This document shows, piece after piece, positions 1 to 8,531 of a DNA stretch of 64,000 nt. Position 1 is the first letter of the stretch. Every line of letters begins with the position of its first letter. The notes under the pieces are model-generated. The model ran no database searches. It was not told the origin of the DNA and worked only from the letters and a program-made list of their open reading frames with translations. The DNA is from Pedobacter punctiformis. GTDB lineage: Bacteria > Bacteroidota > Bacteroidia > Sphingobacteriales > Sphingobacteriaceae. A program made the position numbers and the translations under genes. The stretch is taken from positions 293,536 through 357,535 of the forward strand of contig NZ_JAPWGM010000006.1 in NCBI RefSeq assembly GCF_027213715.1, given 5' to 3'.

Positions 1-363
1 TATGTAAAAGAAAAGGTAGCATTTACTTTTTACGATCCGGCTATAGCAACAAAAGAACTGGTTGATGAAGTTTTTAAAACAGTTAATGACAGGTCGAGGG
101 TAATCCGGATCTTAACCATGGCAAAGTCTGCTATCAGGCATAACATGGCAAAAGAATTATCTAAAATTACCATTCCTGTTTCATTAATTTGGGGCAGAAA
201 TGATCAGGTTACACCTCCCGAGGTTGCTCAGGAATTTCATGAGTTGTTGCCAAATTCTGAATTGAATTGGGTAGATAAATGCGGACACGTACCTATGATG
301 GAACATCCCGAAATATTTAACGCCTTTTTAGAGAAATTTTTAGAAAGAATATTGCTGAAATAA
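1..363 (+). CDS. Alpha/beta hydrolase, C-terminal part (cut by window edge)
   Basis: The frame is open from the first base, so this is the last 120 codons of a gene that begins upstream. The segment around VSLIWGRNDQVTPPE is the strand carrying the acid residue (D) of the alpha/beta-hydrolase catalytic triad, and CGHVPMMEHPEIFN carries the catalytic histidine near the C-terminus. The nucleophile elbow lies outside the window, so substrate and exact subfamily cannot be told. The stop codon TAA shares its last base with the ATG of the next gene, which suggests translational coupling. Confidence 0.85.
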   Translation, partial: YVKEKVAFTFYDPAIATKELVDEVFKTVNDRSRVIRILTMAKSAIRHNMAKELSKITIPVSLIWGRNDQVTPPEVAQEFHELLPNSELNWVDKCGHVPMMEHPEIFNAFLEKFLERILLK

Positions 364-1025
364 TGTTTGCTGAAGAAATCATATCAAAGGTTATACCACC
401 TGTAAGGACCGATGACACGGTGCAGAAAGTTTTAGATCGTATGAACGAGTTTAAACTAAAGCATATGCCCGTTGTTAACGATGCTCAGTTTATTGGTATT
501 GCCGTTGAAGATGATGTTTTAGGTATCCGGGACCCTAATAAGTTAATTAAAGAGGTGCCTTTAAACCTGTTAAATGCATTTGTATTTAATAATGCACATA
601 CTTATGATGTAATTCGCTTATTAAGTCAGCTTAAACTTACTGTTGTTCCTGTGCTTGATCAGCAGAAAAACTATTTAGGGCTGATATCAATTAATAATAT
701 AGTCGATTACGTTGCGGATCAGTATGCGATAAATGAACAGGGCGGAATTATTGTACTGGAAATTAGCAACCGCGACAACTCTTTAGCACATATTGCGCAG
801 ATTGTTGAGGCAGATAATGCACAAATATTATCTTCTTATGTTAATTCTTTCGAAAATTCTACCTGCTTAGAAGTGACCCTTAAAATCAATAAAACTGAAA
901 TTACAGCTTTGGTGGCTTCATTTGAGCGATACGACTACCAGGTAAAAGAAGTTTATAATAATACTCAAATTGATAATGGCTCGCAGGAGCGATATGATTC
1001 TTTCATGAATTATTTAAATGTTTAA
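363..1025 (+). CDS. CBS-pair protein with C-terminal ACT-like domain
   Basis: A 220-residue cytosolic protein. Residues 1-125 form two CBS motifs (VPPVRTDDTVQKVLDRM, KHMPVVN, then a second copy with LTVVPVLDQQKNYLGLIS), which usually bind adenine nucleotides. Residues about 130-200 (GIIVLEISNRDNSLAHIAQI and following) look like an ACT-type small-ligand domain, an arrangement resembling AcuB-type proteins. The partner it regulates is unknown. It starts on the last base of the upstream hydrolase stop and is followed 9 bases later by nadK, so it lies in the same operon. Confidence 0.8.
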   Translation: MFAEEIISKVIPPVRTDDTVQKVLDRMNEFKLKHMPVVNDAQFIGIAVEDDVLGIRDPNKLIKEVPLNLLNAFVFNNAHTYDVIRLLSQLKLTVVPVLDQQKNYLGLISINNIVDYVADQYAINEQGGIIVLEISNRDNSLAHIAQIVEADNAQILSSYVNSFENSTCLEVTLKINKTEITALVASFERYDYQVKEVYNNTQIDNGSQERYDSFMNYLNV

Positions 1026-1034
1026 ACACAACGT

Positions 1035-1916
1035 ATGAGGATTGCAATTTACGGAAGAGATTTTAACGATACAGTATTGCCCTATGTACAGGAAATTTTT
1101 AATCATTTAAGTGAGCATAATATTCAGCCGGTTTTATACTCAAGGTTTAAAACCTCTTTGCATGGCAAAATTAAATTGCCGGCCAATACCGTCATTTTTC
1201 ATAACCATAAAGAGTTAAAAGAACATGCAGATGTTTTATTGAGTTTGGGTGGTGACGGAACTTTACTGGATACACTTTCACTCATTCGTAATTCGGGTAT
1301 TCCTGTTATCGGAATTAACTTTGGGCGCCTGGGCTTTTTAGCGAGTATTAATAAAAACGAAATAAAATCGGCATTAAATGCCTTAATTAACCAGGAATTT
1401 ACTTTAGATACCCGTTCGCTTTTAACTTTAGAATCAGATAATAACCTTTTTGGAGAAGAAAATTTTGCACTTAATGATATCACCATTCACCGTCGCGATA
1501 ATTCAGCGATGATGATTATCCATGCCTCCATGAATAACGAATTTATTAATTCTTATTGGGCTGATGGTTTAATTATTGCAACCCCAACAGGCTCCACCGC
1601 TTATTCTTTAAGCTGCGGCGGACCAATTATTTACCCGGATTCGGAAAATTTTGTAGTTACCCCAATTGCCCCGCATAATTTAAATGTAAGGCCTGTTGTA
1701 GTGCCTGATGACAATGAATTATCCTTTGAAGTAGAGGCCAGAGAGTCGAAATTTCTGGTTTCCTGCGACAGCAGAACTGTAACCGTGGAGCGGTCAGTAA
1801 AAATTACCATAAAAAAAGCTGATTTTTGCATAAATCTTATTCGCCTTAACAATGAAACGTATTTAAACACGTTAAGGAATAAATTATTATGGGGCATTGA
1901 TACCCGTAACTACTAA
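1035..1916 (+). CDS. nadK: NAD kinase
   Basis: Phosphorylates NAD to NADP in the cytosol. The 293-residue protein has the family hallmarks: GGDGTLLDT (about residue 72), the NFGRLGFLA loop (about 95), the NDITIHRRD segment (about 147) and the glycine-rich DGLIIATPTGSTAYSLSCGG motif. Length is normal for bacterial NadK. The ATG lies 9 bases after the CBS gene, and the stop is one base before the ATG of the next gene. NadK followed by a DUF6089-type protein, UppS and BamA is a conserved Bacteroidota order. Confidence 0.96.
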   Translation: MRIAIYGRDFNDTVLPYVQEIFNHLSEHNIQPVLYSRFKTSLHGKIKLPANTVIFHNHKELKEHADVLLSLGGDGTLLDTLSLIRNSGIPVIGINFGRLGFLASINKNEIKSALNALINQEFTLDTRSLLTLESDNNLFGEENFALNDITIHRRDNSAMMIIHASMNNEFINSYWADGLIIATPTGSTAYSLSCGGPIIYPDSENFVVTPIAPHNLNVRPVVVPDDNELSFEVEARESKFLVSCDSRTVTVERSVKITIKKADFCINLIRLNNETYLNTLRNKLLWGIDTRNY

Positions 1917-1917
1917 T

Positions 1918-2715
1918 ATGTCGCTAAACAAACCCATTTTAATCATTCTTTTTTTTCTTTGCAGTGCCCGCTTTGTACAGGCGCAGGAGGCTACCTGGGA
2001 AATTGGTCTTGCTGGAGGAGCTGCAGGATATATGGGTGATTTAAATCAGAATAACCCACTTCAAATCAGTGGCATTTCTGCCGGAATTTTTGCCAAACGT
2101 AATTTCAATCCTTATCTGGGCCTTCGGCTACAATATAATTATGCGCAAATTCAGGCCAAAGATGCCAATTCTAACAACGAACAATTCAGAGAGCGGAATC
2201 TTAGTTTTAAAACACCTTTAAATGAGGGCAGTTTAATTTTCGATTTTAACTTTTTCGATTATAAAATAAACGGAGGTAGCAGAAGGTTTTCGCCTTATTT
2301 ATTTGCGGGTGTGGGTTTTGTACAATTTAAGCCCCGTGTAAAATATAATGGAGAAACTTACCGGTTAGATCGATTGGCAACAGAAGGACAACCGGAGGCA
2401 TATAAAAATACAGTTTTAACCATTCCTTATGGGGTAGGGTTGCGTTATAATTATAAAGACGCCTGGAGTATCTTTACTGAAATTGGCTATAGAACACCGC
2501 TTACCGACTATATTGACGATGTAAGCGGAGTTTATCCTGTTAATCAGGTAATTGTTGGAAATCCGCCAAATCAATTAAATTTAACCGATCCATCGCTGCA
2601 TCAAACCGGTTTTGCCGGCACCCAAAGAGGCGATTTTAGAAAAAGGGACACTTATCTATTTGTTAGTGTTGGCATATCTTTTACCTTTGTATCCTCAAAA
2701 TGCTATTCCTTTTAA
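1918..2715 (+). CDS. DUF6089-type outer membrane beta-barrel protein
   Basis: A 265-residue exported protein. I chose the ATG at 1918 because MSLNKPILIILFFLCSARFV followed by QAQ is a good signal peptide; an upstream ATT would overlap nadK. The mature part alternates aromatic and polar residues with glycine-rich turns (GLAGGAAGYMGDLNQ, RNFNPYLGLRLQYNYAQ, YLFAGVGFVQFKPR), as in small beta-barrels, and ends with an aromatic-rich strand. Function is not established; its fixed place between nadK and uppS/bamA suggests an envelope role. DUF6089 is named from remembered family features, not a search. Confidence 0.8.
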   Translation: MSLNKPILIILFFLCSARFVQAQEATWEIGLAGGAAGYMGDLNQNNPLQISGISAGIFAKRNFNPYLGLRLQYNYAQIQAKDANSNNEQFRERNLSFKTPLNEGSLIFDFNFFDYKINGGSRRFSPYLFAGVGFVQFKPRVKYNGETYRLDRLATEGQPEAYKNTVLTIPYGVGLRYNYKDAWSIFTEIGYRTPLTDYIDDVSGVYPVNQVIVGNPPNQLNLTDPSLHQTGFAGTQRGDFRKRDTYLFVSVGISFTFVSSKCYSF

Positions 2716-2734
2716 GCTGATTTTGACATAATTA

Positions 2735-3475
2735 ATGGGATTTAAAGAACAAATAGACTATAACCGCCTGCCAAAGCACATTGCCGTGATCATGGATGGT
2801 AACGGACGCTGGGCGAAAGGCCAGGGTAAAATGCGTGTTTTCGGGCACGAACATGGCGTACTTTCTGTAAAAGATATAGTAGAAGGTTGTGTAGAAGTGG
2901 GGATTGAATACCTTACACTTTACGCTTTTTCTACAGAAAACTGGAACCGGCCAAAAGAAGAAGTTGACGCTTTAATGCAAATACTGATTTCTACCATCAA
3001 TAAAGAAACCGAAACGCTGAATAAAAATAACATTAAACTCAATGCAATAGGCAACATTGCTTCTTTACCGCAAGAGTGTATTGATGATTTGAAAGAAGCG
3101 ATGGCGAAAACGGCGCATAACGAAAAATGTACCTTAACATTAGCGCTTAGTTATAGCGCCAAATGGGAAATTTTACAGGCGACGAAAAATATTGCAGCTG
3201 CGGTTAAAAATAATACCATTAAGCTTGAAGATATTGATGAAAACCTTTTTTCAGCAGAATTGACTACAGTAAATATCCCTGATCCTGAATTAATGATCAG
3301 AACTAGCGGAGAGCATCGCATCAGCAATTATTTGCTGTGGCAAATGGCTTATACAGAATTTTATTTTACCGATATTTTATGGCCTGATTTCAGAAGGGAA
3401 AACCTTTTTGAGGCTATTGTAGATTATCAAAAACGCGAACGCCGTTTTGGCAAAATTAGCGAACAATTAAACTAA
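2735..3475 (+). CDS. uppS: Isoprenyl transferase (undecaprenyl diphosphate synthase)
   Basis: Makes the C55 lipid carrier for peptidoglycan and polysaccharide export by adding isopentenyl units to farnesyl diphosphate. The 246 residues show the cis-prenyltransferase signatures: IMDGNGRWAKGQG near residue 20, with the catalytic Asp; YLTLYAFSTENWNRP near 68; and the C-terminal ELMIRTSGEHRISNYLLWQ with FTDILWPDF. It begins 19 bases after the DUF6089 gene and is the last gene of the nadK operon before a new promoter in front of bamA. Confidence 0.95.
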   Translation: MGFKEQIDYNRLPKHIAVIMDGNGRWAKGQGKMRVFGHEHGVLSVKDIVEGCVEVGIEYLTLYAFSTENWNRPKEEVDALMQILISTINKETETLNKNNIKLNAIGNIASLPQECIDDLKEAMAKTAHNEKCTLTLALSYSAKWEILQATKNIAAAVKNNTIKLEDIDENLFSAELTTVNIPDPELMIRTSGEHRISNYLLWQMAYTEFYFTDILWPDFRRENLFEAIVDYQKRERRFGKISEQLN

Positions 3476-3571
3476 TTTTTCTTTTAACACTTTTTAACAA
3501 GCGTTTAAACTAACTTAGCACCACTTTTATACGATAAATGAAACCACAATAAGGGTAATTAATAAAGAAAA

Positions 3572-3600
3572 TTTTGCTTTATAAAACATTGTTACCTTCG
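3572..3600 (+). promoter_or_regulatory. Candidate promoter for bamA
   Basis: TTTTG at 3572-3576 and TACCTTCG at 3593-3600 with a 16-base spacer resemble the Bacteroidota TTTG / TAnnTTTG promoter (TTCG variant). It lies 27 bases before the bamA start. Confidence 0.45.
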
Positions 3601-3626
3601 TGGTCATTACTGAACAAATTATTTTA

Positions 3627-6170
3627 ATGAAAAGAATATTTCAAGTTTTAATCCTATTAGTTTTAGCCGCTCCGGCCTTTGCTCAAATACGTCCAACAGG
3701 TCAGGCACCGGCAACACCCTCATTAAAGGTTGGTGGCTTAGATCTCGATTATTTTAGTCCTAAAGAATTTATCATTGGTGGTACAAGCGTTACCGGAACT
3801 CAATACTTAGATAAAGAGGTATTGGTTACCTTATCTAAATTAACTAAAGGTGATAAAATTGTGCTTCCAGGCGAAGCAACCGCAGATGCAATTAAAACAC
3901 TTTGGGCGCAGGGATTATTTGATGATGTTAAATTAAATATCGAAAAATTTGTTCAGGATACTGTTTATTTTGAAATTGAAGTCGTTGAACGTCCGCGTTT
4001 AAGCTCCATTGATTTAAAAGGTGTTCGTAAATCTGAAAGAACGGCTATTCAGGAAAAACTGAATGATAAAACCGGAAAAATTGTAAACGACAACTTATAT
4101 AATACTACTTCAGCCATCGTTAAAAAGTATTTACTGGACAAAGGTTATTTCTTTACAAAGATTAACTACACAACCCGTAAAGACCCAAACACTGAAAACA
4201 GTGTAGTGCTGGAGGCCAATATTGATAAAGGACATCGTGTAAAGGTTCAGCATATTGATTTTACAGGGAATAAAGATTTTAAATCCGCAAAACTTAGAAA
4301 GTACCTTAAAAATCCAAAACAATTTGCATGGTGGCGTTTTTGGGGTTCTGGAAAATTCAGTAAAGAAAAATACGAAGAGAACAAGGTAAAAATGATTGCT
4401 AAAATGCATGAAAAAGGTTACCGTGATGCAGAACTTTTAAGCGATAGCATTTACCAGTATAATGCCAAAAAAGTTAATATTAAAATGAACCTTTACGAAG
4501 GTAAAAAATATTACTTCGGTAAAATTACCTGGGCAGGAAATGCAATTTATCCGGATAGTATTTTAAGTAAAGTATTAACTATTGAAAAAGGTGATGTGTT
4601 TAGTGAAGAACGTTTAAATAAAAAATTAAATGGTGGTGGCGAAAACGGTGGTGATATAAATAGTATGTATACCGATAATGGTTACTTAACTTTTAACATC
4701 GATCCGGTACAAACCAAAATTTACGGCGATACCGTCGACGTGGAAATGCGTATGTATGAAGGTCCGCAATACACCAATAACCGCATTACGTTAAAAGGCA
4801 ACACCATTACCAATGATAAAGTGGTGCTACGTGAGATTCGTACCAAACCGGGACAAAAATTCAACAAAAGTGATTTAATCCGTACCATTCGTGAGATTGG
4901 CCAACTGGGTAACTTTGATGAGTCTAAAACGGTACCAACTCCAAGACCAAATCCGGCAGACGGAACAGTGGATATTGAGTATGCGGTAGAAGAAAAACCT
5001 TCAGATCAGATTGAGTTATCAGGTGGTTTTGGTGGTGGCCGTATTATCGGTACTTTAGGGTTAACCTTTAATAACTTCTCATTACGTAACTTATTTAATT
5101 TAAAAGCTTACAAACCGTTACCAAAAGGTGATGGACAAAAACTAAGCTTACGTGGACAAACCAATGGTAAATATTACCAATCATATAGCTTCTCTTTCTC
5201 TCAACCCTGGTTTGGCGGCGAGAAACCGGTTAGCTTTGGTGTGAGTGCATTTACTTCGCTACAATCTAATGGTTACGATAGTGGAAGTTCAATGTATCAA
5301 AAAATTCGTTTAAATGGAGTAACCGTAAGTTTAGGAAGAAGATTAAACTGGCCGGATAACTATTTCCAGTTAAGCCACGCGGTAAGTTTCCAACAGTATA
5401 TTTTAAATAACTATACAGGGTTTAAATTCTCTACCGGAACATCTTATAACTTTAATCTTTCACAAGAAATTAGCCGGGATTCAAGAGATTCTCCTATTTT
5501 CCCTAAATCGGGTTCGTTTATCAGATTTACCGTACAGGCAACGCCTCCATATTCATTGTTTAACAAAGTGAATTATGCAACGGCTTCAGATAAACAAAAA
5601 TATAAATTCACAGAATATCATAAATGGAAATTCGATTCACAATGGTATCAGCGTGTAGCCGGTAATTTTGTAATCAAAGCACAAGCGCAATTTGGTTTCT
5701 TAGGATCGTATAACAGTGCAGTTGGTCAGTCAGCCTTTGAACGTTTTAAATTAGGTGGTGACGGTATGCAAGGTTTCGATTACCTTCAGGGTTCTGAGTT
5801 AATCGCAATGCGTGGTTATGCAAACAATACGGTTATTCCGGTAGGTTCAAACCCAAGTTTGGCTCAAACATCAGGAAGTCCTATTTATACCAAATATGTT
5901 TTAGAGGCACGTTATCCGGTAATCTCGAGTCAGCAGGCTACAGCATTTGTTTTAGCATTTGCTGAAGGTGGTAATACCTGGGATAATTTTAAAGAATTTA
6001 ATCCTTTTAACATCAGAAGATCCGTTGGTGTTGGTGCCAGAATCTTCCTGCCAATATTTGGTTTATTAGGAATTGACTATGGATATGGCTTTGATGCAAT
6101 TCCGGGCTTACCTGATGCAAACAAAGGACAATTCCACTTTAGTATTGCACAACAGCTTGGTGGTTTTTAA
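3627..6170 (+). CDS. bamA: Outer membrane protein assembly factor BamA
   Basis: Central barrel of the BAM complex, which inserts beta-barrel proteins into the outer membrane. 847 residues. The ATG at 3627 gives a signal peptide (MKRIFQVLILLVLAAPAFAQ); a GTG at 3600 would add a poor extension. POTRA repeats span about residues 45-430, visible as recurring units such as VERPRLSSIDLKGVRKSERT and MYEGPQYTNNRITLKGNT. The C-terminal surface-antigen barrel begins near IELSGGFGGGRIIGTLGLTF and contains FKLGGDGMQGFDYLQGSEL. It has its own promoter and a strong terminator, and is followed by the Skp-like chaperones that deliver its substrates. Confidence 0.95.
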   Translation: MKRIFQVLILLVLAAPAFAQIRPTGQAPATPSLKVGGLDLDYFSPKEFIIGGTSVTGTQYLDKEVLVTLSKLTKGDKIVLPGEATADAIKTLWAQGLFDDVKLNIEKFVQDTVYFEIEVVERPRLSSIDLKGVRKSERTAIQEKLNDKTGKIVNDNLYNTTSAIVKKYLLDKGYFFTKINYTTRKDPNTENSVVLEANIDKGHRVKVQHIDFTGNKDFKSAKLRKYLKNPKQFAWWRFWGSGKFSKEKYEENKVKMIAKMHEKGYRDAELLSDSIYQYNAKKVNIKMNLYEGKKYYFGKITWAGNAIYPDSILSKVLTIEKGDVFSEERLNKKLNGGGENGGDINSMYTDNGYLTFNIDPVQTKIYGDTVDVEMRMYEGPQYTNNRITLKGNTITNDKVVLREIRTKPGQKFNKSDLIRTIREIGQLGNFDESKTVPTPRPNPADGTVDIEYAVEEKPSDQIELSGGFGGGRIIGTLGLTFNNFSLRNLFNLKAYKPLPKGDGQKLSLRGQTNGKYYQSYSFSFSQPWFGGEKPVSFGVSAFTSLQSNGYDSGSSMYQKIRLNGVTVSLGRRLNWPDNYFQLSHAVSFQQYILNNYTGFKFSTGTSYNFNLSQEISRDSRDSPIFPKSGSFIRFTVQATPPYSLFNKVNYATASDKQKYKFTEYHKWKFDSQWYQRVAGNFVIKAQAQFGFLGSYNSAVGQSAFERFKLGGDGMQGFDYLQGSELIAMRGYANNTVIPVGSNPSLAQTSGSPIYTKYVLEARYPVISSQQATAFVLAFAEGGNTWDNFKEFNPFNIRRSVGVGARIFLPIFGLLGIDYGYGFDAIPGLPDANKGQFHFSIAQQLGGF

Positions 6171-6193
6171 AACCAATCTAAAAGCATAAATGG

Positions 6194-6226
6194 AAGGCAG
6201 CTATTTAATGGCTGCCTTTTTTTGTT
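6194..6226 (+). terminator. Terminator after bamA
   Basis: AGGCAGC / GCTGCCT stem with a 9-base loop followed by seven T residues, 24 bases after the bamA stop. Confidence 0.85.
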
Positions 6227-6301
6227 GATAACCTGATCAATGAATATTAAACGTTTTTGTAGTATTCCAAATGTTAAAAAGAGTTAAAAGCCCCGGTTTT
6301 C

Positions 6302-6331
6302 TTTGGCTTTTGTTTTTTGGTAGTATCTTTG
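6302..6331 (+). promoter_or_regulatory. Promoter for the ompH pair
   Basis: TTTG at 6302-6305, an 18-base spacer, then TATCTTTG at 6324-6331 match the Bacteroidota promoter consensus. The first OmpH gene starts about 90 bases downstream. Confidence 0.6.
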
Positions 6332-6420
6332 TGTATAGTTTCCAGAATCGTGAACAATAAATTATATATTTGGATTTATTAAACACACTGTTAACAAGAG
6401 TTATTAAAACACACATACAA

Positions 6421-6951
6421 ATGAAAAAATATCTTTTTATTGCTTTCTTACTTTGTACCACCTTCGGCGCCTTTGCGCAGAAGTTTGCTTATGTAGATTC
6501 TGAATACATTTTAAAACATTTGCCAGAATATAAATCGGCATTAAGTCAGCTGGAAGTTGCTTCAAAACAATGGCAGCAGCAGGCAGATCAGAATTTTTCT
6601 GAGATCGACAGAATGTATAAAGCGTACCAGGCAGATCAGGTTTTATTAACCGATGATATGCGTAAACGCCGTGAAAATGAAATTATTGAAAAAGAAAAAC
6701 AAGCTAAAGAATTTCAGCGTCAAAAATTTGGACCGGATGGTGAGCTTTTCCAAAGCAGAATAAAATTAATCAAACCTATACAGGATAAAGTGGCTGATGT
6801 AATTAAACAAATCGCAAAAGCTAAATATCTTGATTTTATTTTTGATAAAAGTAGTGAGGCTACAATGATGATTTACGCCAGCAGTAGTTATGATGTTAGT
6901 AATGATGTGATTGTAAAATTAGGTTATAAGCCGGGGACTGTAAATAATTAA
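6421..6951 (+). CDS. OmpH/Skp family periplasmic chaperone (first copy)
   Basis: A 176-residue Skp-like protein expected to hold unfolded outer membrane proteins in the periplasm and pass them to BamA. The ATG at 6421 gives a signal peptide ending FGAFAQ. The mature start KFAYVDSEYILKHLPEYKSA is the typical OmpH opening, followed by a charged, helical coiled-coil region (residues about 45-120: IDRMYKAYQADQVLLTDDMR, RRENEIIEKEKQAKEFQRQK) and a C-terminal strand IYASSSYDVSNDVIVKLGY. An upstream in-frame TTG is unlikely, since it would put 17 residues before the signal peptide. Confidence 0.93.
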   Translation: MKKYLFIAFLLCTTFGAFAQKFAYVDSEYILKHLPEYKSALSQLEVASKQWQQQADQNFSEIDRMYKAYQADQVLLTDDMRKRRENEIIEKEKQAKEFQRQKFGPDGELFQSRIKLIKPIQDKVADVIKQIAKAKYLDFIFDKSSEATMMIYASSSYDVSNDVIVKLGYKPGTVNN

Positions 6952-7010
6952 TTATATTCGCCCGTTAAATTTTAGAAAAAACAATTAAAAAAATAAAGTA
7001 AAACAGAAAA

Positions 7011-7586
7011 ATGAGAAAGTTAATTAACGTATTTGTTGTGGCAGCGGGGTTAGTGTTTACGGCTAATATGGCAAATGCACAACAAAAACTAGGTCACATT
7101 AATTCAGAAGAAGTATTTGCTAACTTACCTGAAGCTAAAGCTGCTCAGGCTACTTTAGAGACTTTAGGTAAACAAAAACAAACTGATATTGATGGAATGA
7201 TCAAAGAATATCAAACTAAATTAGCTGCAGCTCAAGCTAAAGAGAAAACATTAAGTGAGGCAAACAAAGAAACAGTAGGTAAAGAATTACAAACTGCAGG
7301 AATTGAATTGCAAGAACTTGAAAAACGTATTACTGATGCTCGTACTAAAGCTTCTCAAGACATTGGTACTAAACAAGGTGAGTTATTTCAGCCAATCCAA
7401 ACTAAAGTGGCAGGTGCTATTTCATCTGTAGCTAAAGAAAAAGGTTTAGCGTATGTTTTTGATATTGCAAACGGACAAGGTGGAAATAACTTAGTATTCT
7501 GGGATGGTGGTGAAGATATCACTCCAGCAGTGAAAACTAAATTAGGCATCACTGCTACTGCTAAGCCAGCTGCACCTAAAAAATAA
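7011..7586 (+). CDS. OmpH/Skp family periplasmic chaperone (second copy)
   Basis: A 191-residue paralogue of the preceding gene, 59 bases downstream. Signal peptide ends ANMANAQQ; KLGHINSEEVFANLPEAKAA is the OmpH N-terminal motif, and residues about 40-120 are an Ala/Lys/Glu-rich coiled coil. The C-terminus is a lysine- and proline-rich tail (TAKPAAPKK). Tandem OmpH genes next to bamA are usual in Bacteroidota. A perfect hairpin terminator follows. Confidence 0.93.
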   Translation: MRKLINVFVVAAGLVFTANMANAQQKLGHINSEEVFANLPEAKAAQATLETLGKQKQTDIDGMIKEYQTKLAAAQAKEKTLSEANKETVGKELQTAGIELQELEKRITDARTKASQDIGTKQGELFQPIQTKVAGAISSVAKEKGLAYVFDIANGQGGNNLVFWDGGEDITPAVKTKLGITATAKPAAPKK

Positions 7587-7623
7587 TAATTAATTAAAAA
7601 CTCAGGTTTTTAAAATTATATTG

Positions 7624-7656
7624 CGGGATCAAGTTCAACTTGATCCCGTTTTTTAT
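7624..7656 (+). terminator. Terminator after second ompH
   Basis: Perfect 12-base inverted repeat (arms CGGGATCAAGTT and AACTTGATCCCG, one base apart) followed by a T run. It separates the ompH pair from murI. Confidence 0.85.
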
Positions 7657-7683
7657 TTTAAGCAATTTAGAAGATTTTGTAAT

Positions 7684-8502
7684 ATGAGCACATTGGCACC
7701 AATTGGTATTTTTGATTCGGGCTATGGAGGTTTAACCGTTTTTAGATCAATAGCAGATAAACTACCGGATTATAATTATATCTATCTGGGCGATAATGCA
7801 CGATCTCCTTATGGCGATCATTCTTTTGAAACCATTTATAAATACACTTTAGAATGCGTAGAATGGCTTTTTAATCAAGGCTGCCCTTTGGTTATCCTGG
7901 CTTGTAATACGGCTTCAGCAAAGGCGCTAAGAACCATTCAGCAGAAAGATTTACCAGCTAAGCACCCTGGCAAACGGGTTTTGGGTGTAATCAGACCTAC
8001 AGCAGAGGTGATAAACAATTTTACCGAAAGTAAAGAAGTTGGCGTAATGGGTACCCGTGGGACGATAAATTCTAAATCATACCTTTTAGAGATCAACAAA
8101 TTTTTCCCTGATCTTAAAGTTTATCAGCAAAGCTGCCCGATGTGGGTTCCTTTAATTGAAAATAATGAGCATTTACAACCCGGAGCAGATTTTTTTATAA
8201 ATGAATACTGCAACGAATTACTTAAGCAATCTGATGAAATAGATTGTATTCTTTTGGCATGCACGCACTATCCGTTATTAATGCCAAAACTTAAGGCTTT
8301 TTTACCCGACCATATTAATATTTTAACCCAGGGGGAGATCGTAGCCAATAGTTTGGCTGATTATTTACAAAGACACCCTGAAATTGAAACTACACTGGGT
8401 AAAGGCGGACAAAAAGTATTCTACACCAGTGGAGATACTACAGTCTTTGATGGACATGCTTCCATCTTTTTTGGAGAAGAGTTGAAATCTTCCAGAATGT
8501 AA
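7684..8502 (+). CDS. murI: Glutamate racemase
   Basis: Converts L- to D-glutamate for peptidoglycan. 272 residues from the ATG at 7684; an upstream TTG would lie inside the terminator hairpin. Motifs: PIGIFDSGYGGLTVFRSI at the N-terminus, with the Asp and Ser that bind glutamate; the first catalytic cysteine in LVILACNTASAKA; and the second in CILLACTHYPLL. Length is normal. It closes the conserved bamA-ompH-ompH-murI block and meets the peroxidase gene tail to tail 29 bases later. Confidence 0.95.
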   Translation: MSTLAPIGIFDSGYGGLTVFRSIADKLPDYNYIYLGDNARSPYGDHSFETIYKYTLECVEWLFNQGCPLVILACNTASAKALRTIQQKDLPAKHPGKRVLGVIRPTAEVINNFTESKEVGVMGTRGTINSKSYLLEINKFFPDLKVYQQSCPMWVPLIENNEHLQPGADFFINEYCNELLKQSDEIDCILLACTHYPLLMPKLKAFLPDHINILTQGEIVANSLADYLQRHPEIETTLGKGGQKVFYTSGDTTVFDGHASIFFGEELKSSRM

Positions 8503-8531
8503 TTTACCTTGTAAAGACGAAAACAATTAAA

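Noticed and set aside
7624..7656. Perfect 12-base palindrome as possible transposon end or operator
   Set aside because: Followed by a T run right after the ompH stop, so an intrinsic terminator explains it fully.
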